Of a stretch of 64,000 bases of DNA, positions 8,323 to 16,169 are shown one piece after another (the stretch's first letter is position 1; the number at the start of each line of letters is the position of its first letter). The stretch covers positions 124,001 through 188,000 of the forward strand of contig NZ_JAGDYL010000006.1 of NCBI RefSeq assembly GCF_017565705.1, read 5' to 3'. The notes below the pieces were generated by a model. It saw only the letters and a list, made by a program, of their open reading frames with translations. It made no database searches and had not been told where the DNA came from. A program made the translations under genes and the position numbers. The DNA comes from Leucobacter ruminantium. Lineage in GTDB: Bacteria > Actinomycetota > Actinomycetes > Actinomycetales > Microbacteriaceae.

Positions 8323-8328
8323 TAGCAT
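8323..8328 (+). promoter_or_regulatory. -10 box (TAGCAT) for the histidine kinase gene
   Basis: TAGCAT, then 6 nt, then the GTG at 8335. This spacing is why I prefer that GTG over nearby alternatives. Confidence 0.5.
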
Positions 8329-8334
8329 TGAGGT

Positions 8335-9669
8335 GTGCGCCGGGGACTCGACAAGCGGAGACTGCTGCTCGACTGCCTGATGGCGGTCGCGGCGGTCGGA
8401 CCGCTGCTCGCCGGTTTCCTCTCGCTCGGCCGCATGCCCGATTGGGCATCGGCTCTGCTGCCGGCGTCCGTGGTCGGCTGCGTGCTGCTCTGGTGGCCGA
8501 CCCGCCGCGCGCACCGCCCGCGACCGCTCGTCGGGGTCTCCTTCGCCTGCTTCGCGACGACGGCCTCGTTTCTCGCGAACGGCACCCTCGGTCTCGGCAT
8601 GCTCTGGCTGGCCGCGCTCGTCGTGGCGAGATGCCTCGGCGGCGTCGCTGTCGCGGTCTACGCGGCGATCGTGGTCGGCATCGGCTCGGGTGTGCATGTC
8701 ATCCTCGGTACGCCGCCGGCGCAGATCGTCGTCGAGGCGCTCGGGGTTGTCATGTTCGTGCTGATCGGGGGCCTGTTCGCGGTGCTGCTGCACACGGGCG
8801 AGACGGCCGAGCGCGAGCTGCAGCGCGCGAACGCGGAGCTGCGCGACCACGCCGGCAGTGAGCGCGAACTGGTGCTGGCGCAGGAGCGCGCGCGAACGGC
8901 CCACGGTCTGCACGACGGGCTGGGGCATCGACTCACGGCGATCGGCTTCTCGCTGGAGTTCGCGGAGCGGGCGAGGGATCGCGACCCCGATCGCGCGTGG
9001 GAGGAGGTCGAGCGGGCGCGGCTCACGGCGGGCGACGCACTGCGCGATATGCGCCGTCTGGTGCGTGCCATGCATCCGCTCGATGCGCTGCGGCTCGACG
9101 AGGGCGATCCCCTCGCGGCGATCGCCGACGGGTTCCGCTCGAGCGGTGTGGCGATCGGGCTCGACGTCGAGGGTCCGCTCGCGGAGCTGCCGCGGGAGCA
9201 GATGCTGCTGCTCGTGCGCTTCGTGCAGGAGGGGCTCACGAACGTCGTGCGGCACGCCGAGGCGGAGCGGGTCGAGATCCTCGTGCGGGTCGGCTCGGAC
9301 CGGGTGGAGGCCACGATCGCGGACGACGGCGGAGGCCGAGGGATCCGCGACGGCGGCGAAGGCATCCGCAGCAGCAACAGCAGCAACAGCAGCAACAGCA
9401 GCAACAGCAACAACAGCAACAACGAAGAGATCCGCGATGGTGATGAAGGGATCCCCGACGAGAGCACCCCGGAACTCGCCGAGGGCTTCGGCCTGCGATC
9501 CCTCAGGGAACGCAGCGAGGCGCTGGGCGGGACGTTCGACTGCGTGCCGGACGCGACCGGCTTCCGGCTGCGGGTCGTGCTGCCCGTACGACCCGTGCCA
9601 TCTCCGTTGTCACCGCCTCATCCGCACCGGCCCCATCAGCAGCCCCGAACGAGCCGGGTCGGCTCGTGA
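8335..9669 (+). CDS. NarL/DesK-type sensor histidine kinase with a Ser/Asn-rich insertion in the ATP lid
   Basis: A 444-residue sensor kinase. Several transmembrane helices occupy residues 10-155, followed by a short linker helix. A HisKA_3 dimerisation domain follows with the phospho-acceptor His193 in GLHDGLGH. The HATPase domain has an N box around EGLTNVVRHA, the DDGGG box, and the GFGLRSLRER and LGG boxes. Between DDGGG and GFGL, where the lid is normally short, sit about 45 extra residues including SSN and SNN repeats. A Pro/His-rich tail ends the protein. The stop overlaps the response regulator start as GTGA. The signal sensed is unknown. Confidence 0.88.
   Translation: MRRGLDKRRLLLDCLMAVAAVGPLLAGFLSLGRMPDWASALLPASVVGCVLLWWPTRRAHRPRPLVGVSFACFATTASFLANGTLGLGMLWLAALVVARCLGGVAVAVYAAIVVGIGSGVHVILGTPPAQIVVEALGVVMFVLIGGLFAVLLHTGETAERELQRANAELRDHAGSERELVLAQERARTAHGLHDGLGHRLTAIGFSLEFAERARDRDPDRAWEEVERARLTAGDALRDMRRLVRAMHPLDALRLDEGDPLAAIADGFRSSGVAIGLDVEGPLAELPREQMLLLVRFVQEGLTNVVRHAEAERVEILVRVGSDRVEATIADDGGGRGIRDGGEGIRSSNSSNSSNSSNSNNSNNEEIRDGDEGIPDESTPELAEGFGLRSLRERSEALGGTFDCVPDATGFRLRVVLPVRPVPSPLSPPHPHRPHQQPRTSRVGS
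9370..9423 (+). repeat. Codon-phased AGC/AAC microsatellite inside the kinase gene
   Basis: Eighteen consecutive AGC or AAC codons arranged as four SSN and two SNN triplets (9-bp units). The flanks are a diverged duplication: residues reading IRDGGEGI before it and IRDGDEGI after it. Confidence 0.95.
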
Positions 9670-10310
9670 ACCCGGTCTCGACACCGGTCCGGGTGCTGAT
9701 CGTGGACGACCAGGAGATCCTGCGGCGCGGCCTGCGGATGCTGCTCGAGCTGGAGCCCGACATCGAGGTCGTGGGAGAGGCGGAGGACGGCAGGCGCGCG
9801 CTCGCGGCGATGCCGGAGTCGTCTCCGGACGTCGTGCTCGTCGACGCCAGGATGCCCGTGCTCGACGGGATCGGCTTCACCGAGCGGTGCGCTCGCGATC
9901 ACCCGGAGGCGAGGGTGCTCGCGCTCACGACGTTCGACGACACCGAGCTGGTGCGGGCCATGCTCGACGCCGGCGCCGCCGGCTTCCTGCTCAAGGACGT
10001 GTCAACCTCGGGCCTCCGCGAGGCGATCCTGCAGGTGATGCGGGGCGGCACGGTCGTCGACCCGCGGGTGGTCCGCACCGTCATCGACCGACCCGCGGGC
10101 GACGGTCTGACCCCGACGGAGCGCGCCGTCGCCGGGCTCGTCGCCGAGGGCTGCAGCAATCGCGTGATCGCGGAGCGCCTGCACCTCGCCCACGGCACGG
10201 TCAAGAACACGGTCTCGGCGCTGCTGCGCAAGTTCGGGGTGAGGGATCGCACCGCGCTCGCGCTGCACCTCGCGCGGGAGCAACGGCCCGGCGAGAAGCG
10301 GGGCGGGTGA
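9666..10310 (+). CDS. NarL/LuxR-family response regulator
   Basis: A 214-residue two-component regulator paired with the kinase just upstream; GTG overlaps the kinase stop. The receiver domain occupies roughly residues 8-125: acidic pair Asp14-Asp15, phospho-acceptor Asp60 in LVDARMP, switch Thr in LALTTFD and Lys110 in FLLKDV. A LuxR-type helix-turn-helix follows from about residue 148, with the LTPTERAV, SNRVIAERL and GTVKNTVS segments. It probably controls the divergent CPBP gene or its own operon through the paired 11-mers upstream, which is inference. Confidence 0.92.
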   Translation: MNPVSTPVRVLIVDDQEILRRGLRMLLELEPDIEVVGEAEDGRRALAAMPESSPDVVLVDARMPVLDGIGFTERCARDHPEARVLALTTFDDTELVRAMLDAGAAGFLLKDVSTSGLREAILQVMRGGTVVDPRVVRTVIDRPAGDGLTPTERAVAGLVAEGCSNRVIAERLHLAHGTVKNTVSALLRKFGVRDRTALALHLAREQRPGEKRGG

Positions 10311-10341
10311 AGCCCTGGTCTGCAGCCCCGGTCAGCCGCCC

Positions 10342-11052
10342 CTAGTGCCCCATTCCGAGGCCGCCGTCGACGGGGATCACGGCGCCCGAGATGTAGGCGG
10401 CGTCGTCGCCCGCGAGGAACGAGGCGGCGCCCGCGATCTCGGCGACCTGGCCGAAGCGGTTCGCGGGGATGTTCGAGAGGTACTGCTTCTGCTGCTCCTC
10501 GGGCAGGGCGGCGGTCATGTCGGTCTCGATGAAGCCGGGGGCGATGACGTTCGCGGTGATGTTGCGGGCGCCGAGCTCGCGGGTGAGGGATCGGGCGAAG
10601 CCGACGAGCGCCGCCTTCGACGAGGAGTAGTTGATCTGGCCGGGCGAACCGTAGAGGCCGACGACCGAGGAGATGAGGATGACGCGCCCGAAACGCCCCT
10701 TGAGCAGCCCCTTGGCTGCGCGCTTGACGACGCGGAAGGTGCCGGTGAGGTTCGTGTCGATGACGCTCGTGAACTCCTCCTCGGTCATGCGCAGCAGCAG
10801 CGTGTCCTTCGTGATGCCGGCGTTCGCGACGACCACCTCGACGGCGCCGAGCTGCGCCTCGATCTCGGCGAACGCGGCATCGATGGAGGCGGCGTCGGTC
10901 ATGTCGGCGCGCACCGTCAACGATCCCTCGGGGCCCTCGCCCGAACGGGCGGTCACGGCGACCCGGTGGCCGTCGGCGTTCATGCGCTCGGCGATGGCGT
11001 AGCCGATGCCGCGGTTGCCTCCGGTCACGAGTACGGTGCGCGAGGTGGTCAT
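10342..11052 (-). CDS. fabG: 3-oxoacyl-ACP reductase-like SDR (FabG type)
   Basis: A 236-residue classical short-chain dehydrogenase, NADPH-dependent by family. It has TGGNRGIG at residues 10-17, the NAG motif at 77-79, catalytic Ser near 128, and Tyr142 with Lys146 in the YSSSK motif. Length and motifs fit the beta-ketoacyl-ACP reductase of fatty-acid elongation. No other fatty-acid synthase gene is adjacent, so a different carbonyl substrate is possible. The chosen ATG follows AAGGGATC; an upstream extension looks non-coding. It is divergent from the DUF3099 operon. Confidence 0.85.
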   Translation of the reverse strand: MTTSRTVLVTGGNRGIGYAIAERMNADGHRVAVTARSGEGPEGSLTVRADMTDAASIDAAFAEIEAQLGAVEVVVANAGITKDTLLLRMTEEEFTSVIDTNLTGTFRVVKRAAKGLLKGRFGRVILISSVVGLYGSPGQINYSSSKAALVGFARSLTRELGARNITANVIAPGFIETDMTAALPEEQQKQYLSNIPANRFGQVAEIAGAASFLAGDDAAYISGAVIPVDGGLGMGH

Positions 11053-11141
11053 GAGGGATCCCTTCCGTTCAGACAGCCCGTTCAGACAGCTGTGCACCAG
11101 CCTAGACCGCGTAGGCTTGTGGGGTACGGAGTTGGGAGCGC

Positions 11142-11579
11142 ATGTCGAAGAGCTATAGCGTGACGTCTGCCGGGGTGAACCCGGAGGAGGATCGCGCGCA
11201 CCGCATGCGCATGTACTTCATCGCGATGAGCCTGCGCGTGCTGTGCGTGGTGTCGCTGTTCTGGGTGCGCGGCTGGTGGGTCCTGCTCGTCGCCGCCGGC
11301 GCGGTGTTCCTCCCCTGGTTCGCGGTGATGGTGGGCAACGCCGTCGCCCACGGCGGCGGCGAGGCACCCGACGCGCCCGAGCCGCTGCAGCTCTCGGCGC
11401 CCGAGCGGCCGGAGGAGCGGGGCGAGGGATCGCTCCCGTCCGACGCGGTGATCGTGGTCGATGTCGAGCCGGCCAGACGCGGGGGCGAGGGATCGGCTGC
11501 AGGCGGCGTCGGTCCTGCCGATGACGGCGATGCACGGCCGACCTCGGGCCCGAGCGAACGCGGCGAGGGTTCCGCATGA
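11142..11579 (+). CDS. DUF3099 family membrane protein
   Basis: A 145-residue protein with the DUF3099 N-terminus: a soluble stretch, then two transmembrane segments around residues 26-65 (RMYFIAMSLR region, then a Trp-rich hydrophobic run). A charged, Gly/Pro-rich cytosolic tail follows. Three GEGS tripeptide-plus-Ser blocks in the tail come from copies of the GAGGGATC octamer or its near variant. It starts a chain of overlapping genes running to a cutinase. A GGGAGC Shine-Dalgarno precedes the ATG and a TAGGCT box lies about 24 nt further up. Function is unknown. Confidence 0.8.
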   Translation: MSKSYSVTSAGVNPEEDRAHRMRMYFIAMSLRVLCVVSLFWVRGWWVLLVAAGAVFLPWFAVMVGNAVAHGGGEAPDAPEPLQLSAPERPEERGEGSLPSDAVIVVDVEPARRGGEGSAAGGVGPADDGDARPTSGPSERGEGSA

Positions 11580-11821
11580 GCGGCGTCGTGCTGCCCGACC
11601 TCGGTTTCGGGGGCGAGACGGCCCGGCGCTTCGAGTGCTCACGCGCGGGCTGCCGGGCGGAGGCCGAACGGGCGATCCTCTGGCGCAACCCGCGGCTCCA
11701 CACGGCCGACCGCCGCAAGACCTGGCTCGCGTGCGCGGAGCACCTCGACGTGCTGCGCGACTTCCTCGCGGCCCGCGACTTCCCGCTCGAGGTGCGGGAG
11801 GTGGAGGAACTCGATGACTGA
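11576..11821 (+). CDS. Small conserved Cys-rich protein between DUF3099 and SURF1
   Basis: An 81-residue protein that I do not recognise by function. It contains CSRAGC near residues 21-26 and a CAEHLD motif near 53-58. Together these give three Cys and a His that could form a small zinc ribbon. The rest is hydrophilic and ends in an acidic stretch. ATGA overlaps the DUF3099 stop, and its own stop overlaps the SURF1 start, so it is certainly translated in the same operon. Similar ORFs sit beside surf1 in related actinobacteria, as far as I recall. Confidence 0.75.
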   Translation: MSGVVLPDLGFGGETARRFECSRAGCRAEAERAILWRNPRLHTADRRKTWLACAEHLDVLRDFLAARDFPLEVREVEELDD

Positions 11822-12698
11822 GACGCGCCCCGAAGACACGCGGATCGGCTGGCGCTTCCTCCACTCGGCGCGCTGGATCGGCTACTTCGCCATGCTGCTG
11901 GTGTTCGCGATCGCCTGCGTGCTCCTCGGCAACTGGCAGTTCGATCGCCGCGCCGAGGCGCGGGCCGAGATCGCGAGGATCGACGCGAACTACGATGCCG
12001 AGGCCGTGCCGCTCGAGGCCGAGCTTCCGCGGCCCGACCGCTTCGACGAGGACGCGCAGAAGTGGCGCGTCGTCTCGGTGACCGGCGAGTACGTGGGCGA
12101 CCCCGTCCTCGCCCGCAACCGCCCGGGCCCCGACGGCGTGGGGTCCGACCTCATCCAGGCCCTGCTCACCGAGGACGGCCGCGTCTTCTTCGTCGACCGC
12201 GGCTGGGTGCCCGTCGACGGAGCATCGGCGGGCGACACGGATCCCTCGTCGCTGCCGCAGCCGCCCGAGGGCGAGGTGCGCGTCGAGGCGCGCCTCCGCG
12301 CCTCGGAACCGCCCATCGCCGGTCGCACAGCGTCAGACCGCACCGTCGCGAGCATCGAGCTCGACGAGCTGGCGAGGCTCACGGGCGCCGACGAGGCGCA
12401 CGCGGGTGCCTACACCGGCGCCTACGGCATGCTCGTCTCCGAGACGCCCGCGGGCGAGCACGGCGTGCTCCCCGCGAAACCGGCGCGCGACGAGGGGCCC
12501 CATCTCTCCTACGCCCTGCAGTGGTACGTGTTCATCCTGATCGCGTGCATCGGGGTCGCGTACGCGGCCCGCAGGGAGTACCGGGGCCTGAACGCCGGGA
12601 GCGAGACCGTCGAGAAGCAGGATCGCCGCAGCGCCGAGCGCAGGCGCCGCCGCGGCCCCAGCGACGCCGAGGAAGAGGATGCACTGCTCGATGCCTGA
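11814..12698 (+). CDS. SURF1 family cytochrome c oxidase assembly protein
   Basis: A 294-residue membrane protein that helps insert heme A into subunit I of cytochrome c oxidase. It has the SURF1 layout: one helix near residues 20-40 ending in LGNWQFDRR, a large extracytoplasmic domain with VDRGWVPVD, and a second helix near 230-250. A charged cytosolic tail rich in Arg and Glu follows. It belongs with ctaA and ctaB found 12-15 kb away. ATG overlaps the preceding small gene. The tail is longer than in many homologues. Confidence 0.88.
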   Translation: MTETRPEDTRIGWRFLHSARWIGYFAMLLVFAIACVLLGNWQFDRRAEARAEIARIDANYDAEAVPLEAELPRPDRFDEDAQKWRVVSVTGEYVGDPVLARNRPGPDGVGSDLIQALLTEDGRVFFVDRGWVPVDGASAGDTDPSSLPQPPEGEVRVEARLRASEPPIAGRTASDRTVASIELDELARLTGADEAHAGAYTGAYGMLVSETPAGEHGVLPAKPARDEGPHLSYALQWYVFILIACIGVAYAARREYRGLNAGSETVEKQDRRSAERRRRRGPSDAEEEDALLDA

Positions 12699-13647
12699 AC
12701 ACGCCACGGACCGCTCCCGCGCGCTCCGCCGCCTGCTCCTGCTCCGCCGCTTGTTCCCGCTCCGGAGAGGCGCGCGCCGCCTCCTGACGGCCGCCGCCGC
12801 GCTCCTCGCGGGCTCGGCGCTGCTGAGCGGCTGCGCCTCGCCGCCCGACCCCACCGTGGCGCGCGAATCGCTCGAGAACGTCACGGAGGATCCCTCGCAG
12901 CCGGAGGCCGCCGAGGAGTACGACGCCGAGCTGCACCCCGAGCCGATCGTCGAACCCGTCGACTGCTCCCCCTACCTCGTGATCACCGTGCGCGGCACGG
13001 GCGAGCCGCACAAGGGCCAGCTGCTCTCCCCCGTCGCCCGCAAGATCTCCAAGGCGCGCCCCGACCAGGTCGAGATCCTCGACCTCGACTACCCGGCCGA
13101 CACCGACATCAAGGAGGGCGGGACCGAGGGCGTGCGCATGCTCATCGACACGCTCAACGTGCAGGCGGAGGCGTGCGAGGAGCAGCGCTTCGTGCTGCTC
13201 GGCTACTCGCAGGGCGCGCTCATCATTGGCGACGCCCTCAGCAGCGCCGACGCTCGCATCATCGGCGCGACCGTGGGCGCGGTCGGCGAGGAGGCCGCGG
13301 AGCGGGTGCTCGCGATCGTGTTCTACGGCGACCCGCGCTTCGTCGGCTCCGAGCCCTTCAACGCGGGCGACTTCGACCCGGCGCTCGGCGGGCTCCTCCC
13401 CCGGCCAGAGGCCGCGCTCGCACCGTTCGCCGATCGCATCAGCGACTACTGCGTCGCCCGCGACTTCATCTGCCAGAGCAACCTCGACCTGCAGCAGGGC
13501 GTCGAACTCGACGAGGAGGGCCACGTCGAGTACTTCGACAACGGCATGCAGGACGAGGGCGCCGAGTTCGCGATCGCCCGCCTCGACCCGCCCGTCCCCG
13601 ACCGGGGCGGACGCGACGACCCCGACGCGGACGCCACCGCTGATTGA
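12691..13647 (+). CDS. Cutinase-family lipoprotein
   Basis: A 318-residue exported esterase of the cutinase/alpha-beta hydrolase family. It has an unusually long Arg-rich n-region, a hydrophobic helix and the lipobox LLSGC with lipidated Cys48. The nucleophile elbow GYSQGA has Ser173; cysteines at 92 and 162 probably form the family disulfide. The later DYC-ARDFIC segment and GHVEYF supply the remaining catalytic region. I use the ATG at 12691, 20 nt after GGAAGAGG, over that at 12679, which leaves no spacer. It overlaps the SURF1 stop. Natural substrate is unknown. Confidence 0.82.
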   Translation: MPEHATDRSRALRRLLLLRRLFPLRRGARRLLTAAAALLAGSALLSGCASPPDPTVARESLENVTEDPSQPEAAEEYDAELHPEPIVEPVDCSPYLVITVRGTGEPHKGQLLSPVARKISKARPDQVEILDLDYPADTDIKEGGTEGVRMLIDTLNVQAEACEEQRFVLLGYSQGALIIGDALSSADARIIGATVGAVGEEAAERVLAIVFYGDPRFVGSEPFNAGDFDPALGGLLPRPEAALAPFADRISDYCVARDFICQSNLDLQQGVELDEEGHVEYFDNGMQDEGAEFAIARLDPPVPDRGGRDDPDADATAD

Positions 13648-13664
13648 GCGCCCCCTCCTCCGCC

Positions 13665-13732
13665 GGTTGAGCGAGGCGAAGCGAGCGCTGTGCTGAGCGA
13701 GGAGCGACGCGACGAGTCGAAGTATCGAAACC
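13665..13732. repeat. Dispersed intergenic repeat element (single copy here)
   Basis: About 68 bp from GGTTGAGCGAGGCGAAGC to AGTATCGAAACC between the convergent cutinase and ABC-F genes. Very similar GAGCGAAG/TCGAAGTATCGAAACC sequences are, from memory, widely dispersed between genes in Microbacteriaceae genomes. Only one copy is in this window. Confidence 0.55.
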
Positions 13733-13751
13733 GAGGCCCCGCCCGCCCGCG

Positions 13752-15350
13752 CTACGCCAGCTCGATGAGCTCCAGGTACTCCTTCGACCAGTGATCCTCG
13801 GTCGCCTCGGGCATGATGAGCACGCGCTCGGGGTTCAGCGCCTCGACCGCGCCCGGATCGTGCGAGACGAGGATCACGGCGCCCTTGAAGTGCGCGAGCG
13901 CGTCCAGGATCTCCTCGCGGCTCGCCGGGTCCAGGTTGTTCGTCGGCTCGTCGAGCAGCAGCACGTTCGCGCTCGACACGACGAGCATCGCGAGCGCGAG
14001 GCGCGTCTTCTCGCCGCCCGAGAGCACACCGGCAGGCTTGTGCACGTCGTCGCCCGTGAAGAGGAAGGAGCCGAGCACCTTGCGCGCCTCGGTCTCGGTG
14101 AGGTGCTGCGACACGGAGATCATGTTCTGCAGCACACTGGCCTTGACGTCGAGCGTCTCGTGCTCCTGGGCGTAGTAGCCGACCTTCAGGCCGTGGCCCG
14201 CGATGATCTCGCCGGTGTCGGGTTCGTCGACCTGCGCGAGCAGGCGCAGCAGCGTGGTCTTGCCCGCGCCGTTGAGGCCGAGCACGACGACCTTGGAGCC
14301 GCGGTCGACGGCCAGGTCGACTCCGGCGAAGATCTCGAGGGATCCGAACGACTTCGACAAGCCCTGCGCCATGATGGGCGTCTTGCCGCACGGGGCGGGA
14401 TCGGGGAAACGCAGCTTCGCGACCCGGTCGACCTGCCGCACCTCCTCGAGGCCCGAGAGCATCTTCTCGGCTCGCGCCACCATCTGGTGCGCAGCCGCCG
14501 CCTTCGACGCCTTGGCTCCGAACTTCGCAGCCTGATCCTTGAGCGCGGAGGCCTTCTTCTCGACGTTCGCGCGCTCCTTGCGGCGGCGCTCCTCGTCGGC
14601 GGCGCGCTGGCGCTGGTAGAGCTTCCAGTTCATGTTGTAGACGTCGATGACCTGGCGGTTGGCGTCGAGGTAGAAGACGCGGTTCACCGTCTCGCCGACG
14701 AGGTCGATGTCGTGGGAGATGATGATGCAGCCGCCGCGGTAGCTCTTCAGGAACTCGCGCAGCCACACGATCGAGTCGGCGTCGAGGTGGTTGGTCGGCT
14801 CGTCGAGGATCATCGTGTCGGCGTCGGAGAACAGGATGCGCGCGAGCTCGATACGGCGGCGCTGGCCGCCCGAGAGCGTCTTCAGCGGCTGGTCGAGCAC
14901 GCGATCGGGCAGGCCGAGGTTGCTCGAGATGGTCGCGGCCTCCGACTCGGCCGCGTAGCCCCCGAGCGCCTGGAAGCGGTCGGTGAGGTTGCCGAAGCGC
15001 TTCATCGCCTTCTCGGCGACGACGGGGTCCTCGGAGGCCATGTCCTCCGTGGCCTTCGCGATGTTCTGCTGCAGCGTGCCGAGGCCGCGCGCGTCGAGGA
15101 TGCGGTGGCGGGCGATCTGCTCGGGATCCCCCGTGCGGGGATCCTGCGGAAGGAAGCCCAGCTCCCCCGTGACCGAGATCGATCCCTCGGCCGGCTGGAG
15201 CTCGCCGGAGAGCGTGCGCGTGAGCGTCGTCTTGCCGGCGCCGTTGCGGCCCACGAGCCCGATCTTGTCGCCCGGGTTCACCCGGAAGCTCACCTCGGAC
15301 ATGAGACGCCTGGCCCCGACGTCGATCGCGAGGTCTTCGACGATGATCAT
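13752..15350 (-). CDS. ABC-F family ATPase
   Basis: A 532-residue soluble protein with two fused ABC ATPase domains and no membrane segment, as in ribosome-associated ABC-F translation factors. Domain 1 has Walker A GRNGAGKTT, signature LSGGQRRR and DEPTNHLD. Domain 2 has GLNGAGKTT, LSGGEKTR and DEPTNNLD. A long charged, Lys/Ala-rich linker sits between them. It resembles the housekeeping actinobacterial ABC-F group rather than a dedicated antibiotic-resistance type, but that assignment needs a tree. It stands alone, convergent with the cutinase gene. Confidence 0.9.
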   Translation of the reverse strand: MIIVEDLAIDVGARRLMSEVSFRVNPGDKIGLVGRNGAGKTTLTRTLSGELQPAEGSISVTGELGFLPQDPRTGDPEQIARHRILDARGLGTLQQNIAKATEDMASEDPVVAEKAMKRFGNLTDRFQALGGYAAESEAATISSNLGLPDRVLDQPLKTLSGGQRRRIELARILFSDADTMILDEPTNHLDADSIVWLREFLKSYRGGCIIISHDIDLVGETVNRVFYLDANRQVIDVYNMNWKLYQRQRAADEERRRKERANVEKKASALKDQAAKFGAKASKAAAAHQMVARAEKMLSGLEEVRQVDRVAKLRFPDPAPCGKTPIMAQGLSKSFGSLEIFAGVDLAVDRGSKVVVLGLNGAGKTTLLRLLAQVDEPDTGEIIAGHGLKVGYYAQEHETLDVKASVLQNMISVSQHLTETEARKVLGSFLFTGDDVHKPAGVLSGGEKTRLALAMLVVSSANVLLLDEPTNNLDPASREEILDALAHFKGAVILVSHDPGAVEALNPERVLIMPEATEDHWSKEYLELIELA

Positions 15351-15446
15351 GGTGAACAGCTCCTTGCGCGTGCGGCGATGCCGGAATGGGCAACCGCACT
15401 AGTCTACCGACCGGGGCTCGGAGCTCGCCCCGAGGCCGCCGTCTAG

Positions 15447-16160
15447 CTAGCCGGCCGTCCCGAGCGCAGCCTCGTCGGCCCAGAGCACGGTCTCGGCGGT
15501 GCCGGAGAGCAGTCCGGCGGGCGTCGGACGGCCCGCGACCACGTCGCCCACCGCATTGCGCTTGCCCTCGCCCGCGGCGAGCAGCCACACCCGGTGCGCC
15601 CGGTTGATCGTCGGGAGCGTGAGCGAGACGCGCTCCGGCGGGGGCTTCGGCGACTCCCGCACGGCGACCGCGGCGGGTGCCTCGGCGCCGACGAGCTCGA
15701 CCTCGGGGCGGCCCGGGAAGAGCGATGCGACGTGCCCGTCGGGGCCGACGCCGTTGATCGCGACGTCGATGCGGTCGATCCCCGCGACGAGCCGCGCGTA
15801 CTCCTCGGCGGCCTCGTCGAGCGAGAGGTCGCCGCCCGCCGCGCCGACCCGGTGCACGAGCGAGGGGTCGACCCCGACGGCCGCGAACAGCGTGTCGTCG
15901 GCGAGGCGGTCATTGCGCTCGGGGTCGCCGGCCGGCAGCCAGCGCTCGTCGCCCCAGAGGAAGCGCACGCGCGACCAGTCGACGGCATCGCGGTCGGGGT
16001 GCGCCGCGAGCGCGGCGAGCGAGGCCGCTCCCCCGCTGCCGCCGGTGAGGACGATGCACGGCACCGCTCCCTCGGACTGCCGGTCCCGCACGATGCCGAT
16101 CAGCTCGGCCGCGAGCTCGACGCAGAGCGCATCGAGGTCGGGGGCTGCGACGGTGCGCAT
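15447..16160 (-). CDS. pgl: 6-phosphogluconolactonase
   Basis: A 237-residue DevB/SOL-type lactonase that hydrolyses 6-phosphogluconolactone in the oxidative pentose phosphate pathway. Family features are the VLTGGSGG motif near residue 38, FLWGDERW near 67, the GPDGHVASLFPG motif near 145 and the late LLAAGEGKR motif. It is the last gene of zwf-opcA-gnd-pgl, 9 bp after gnd, so all four pathway functions are made together. Length is normal. Confidence 0.93.
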   Translation of the reverse strand: MRTVAAPDLDALCVELAAELIGIVRDRQSEGAVPCIVLTGGSGGAASLAALAAHPDRDAVDWSRVRFLWGDERWLPAGDPERNDRLADDTLFAAVGVDPSLVHRVGAAGGDLSLDEAAEEYARLVAGIDRIDVAINGVGPDGHVASLFPGRPEVELVGAEAPAAVAVRESPKPPPERVSLTLPTINRAHRVWLLAAGEGKRNAVGDVVAGRPTPAGLLSGTAETVLWADEAALGTAG

Positions 16161-16169
16161 CGGGCCCGC

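Noticed and set aside
8997-9443. Poly-Gln frame in the histidine kinase gene
   Set aside because: It is the AGC/AAC repeat read in another frame; the kinase frame has all the family motifs.
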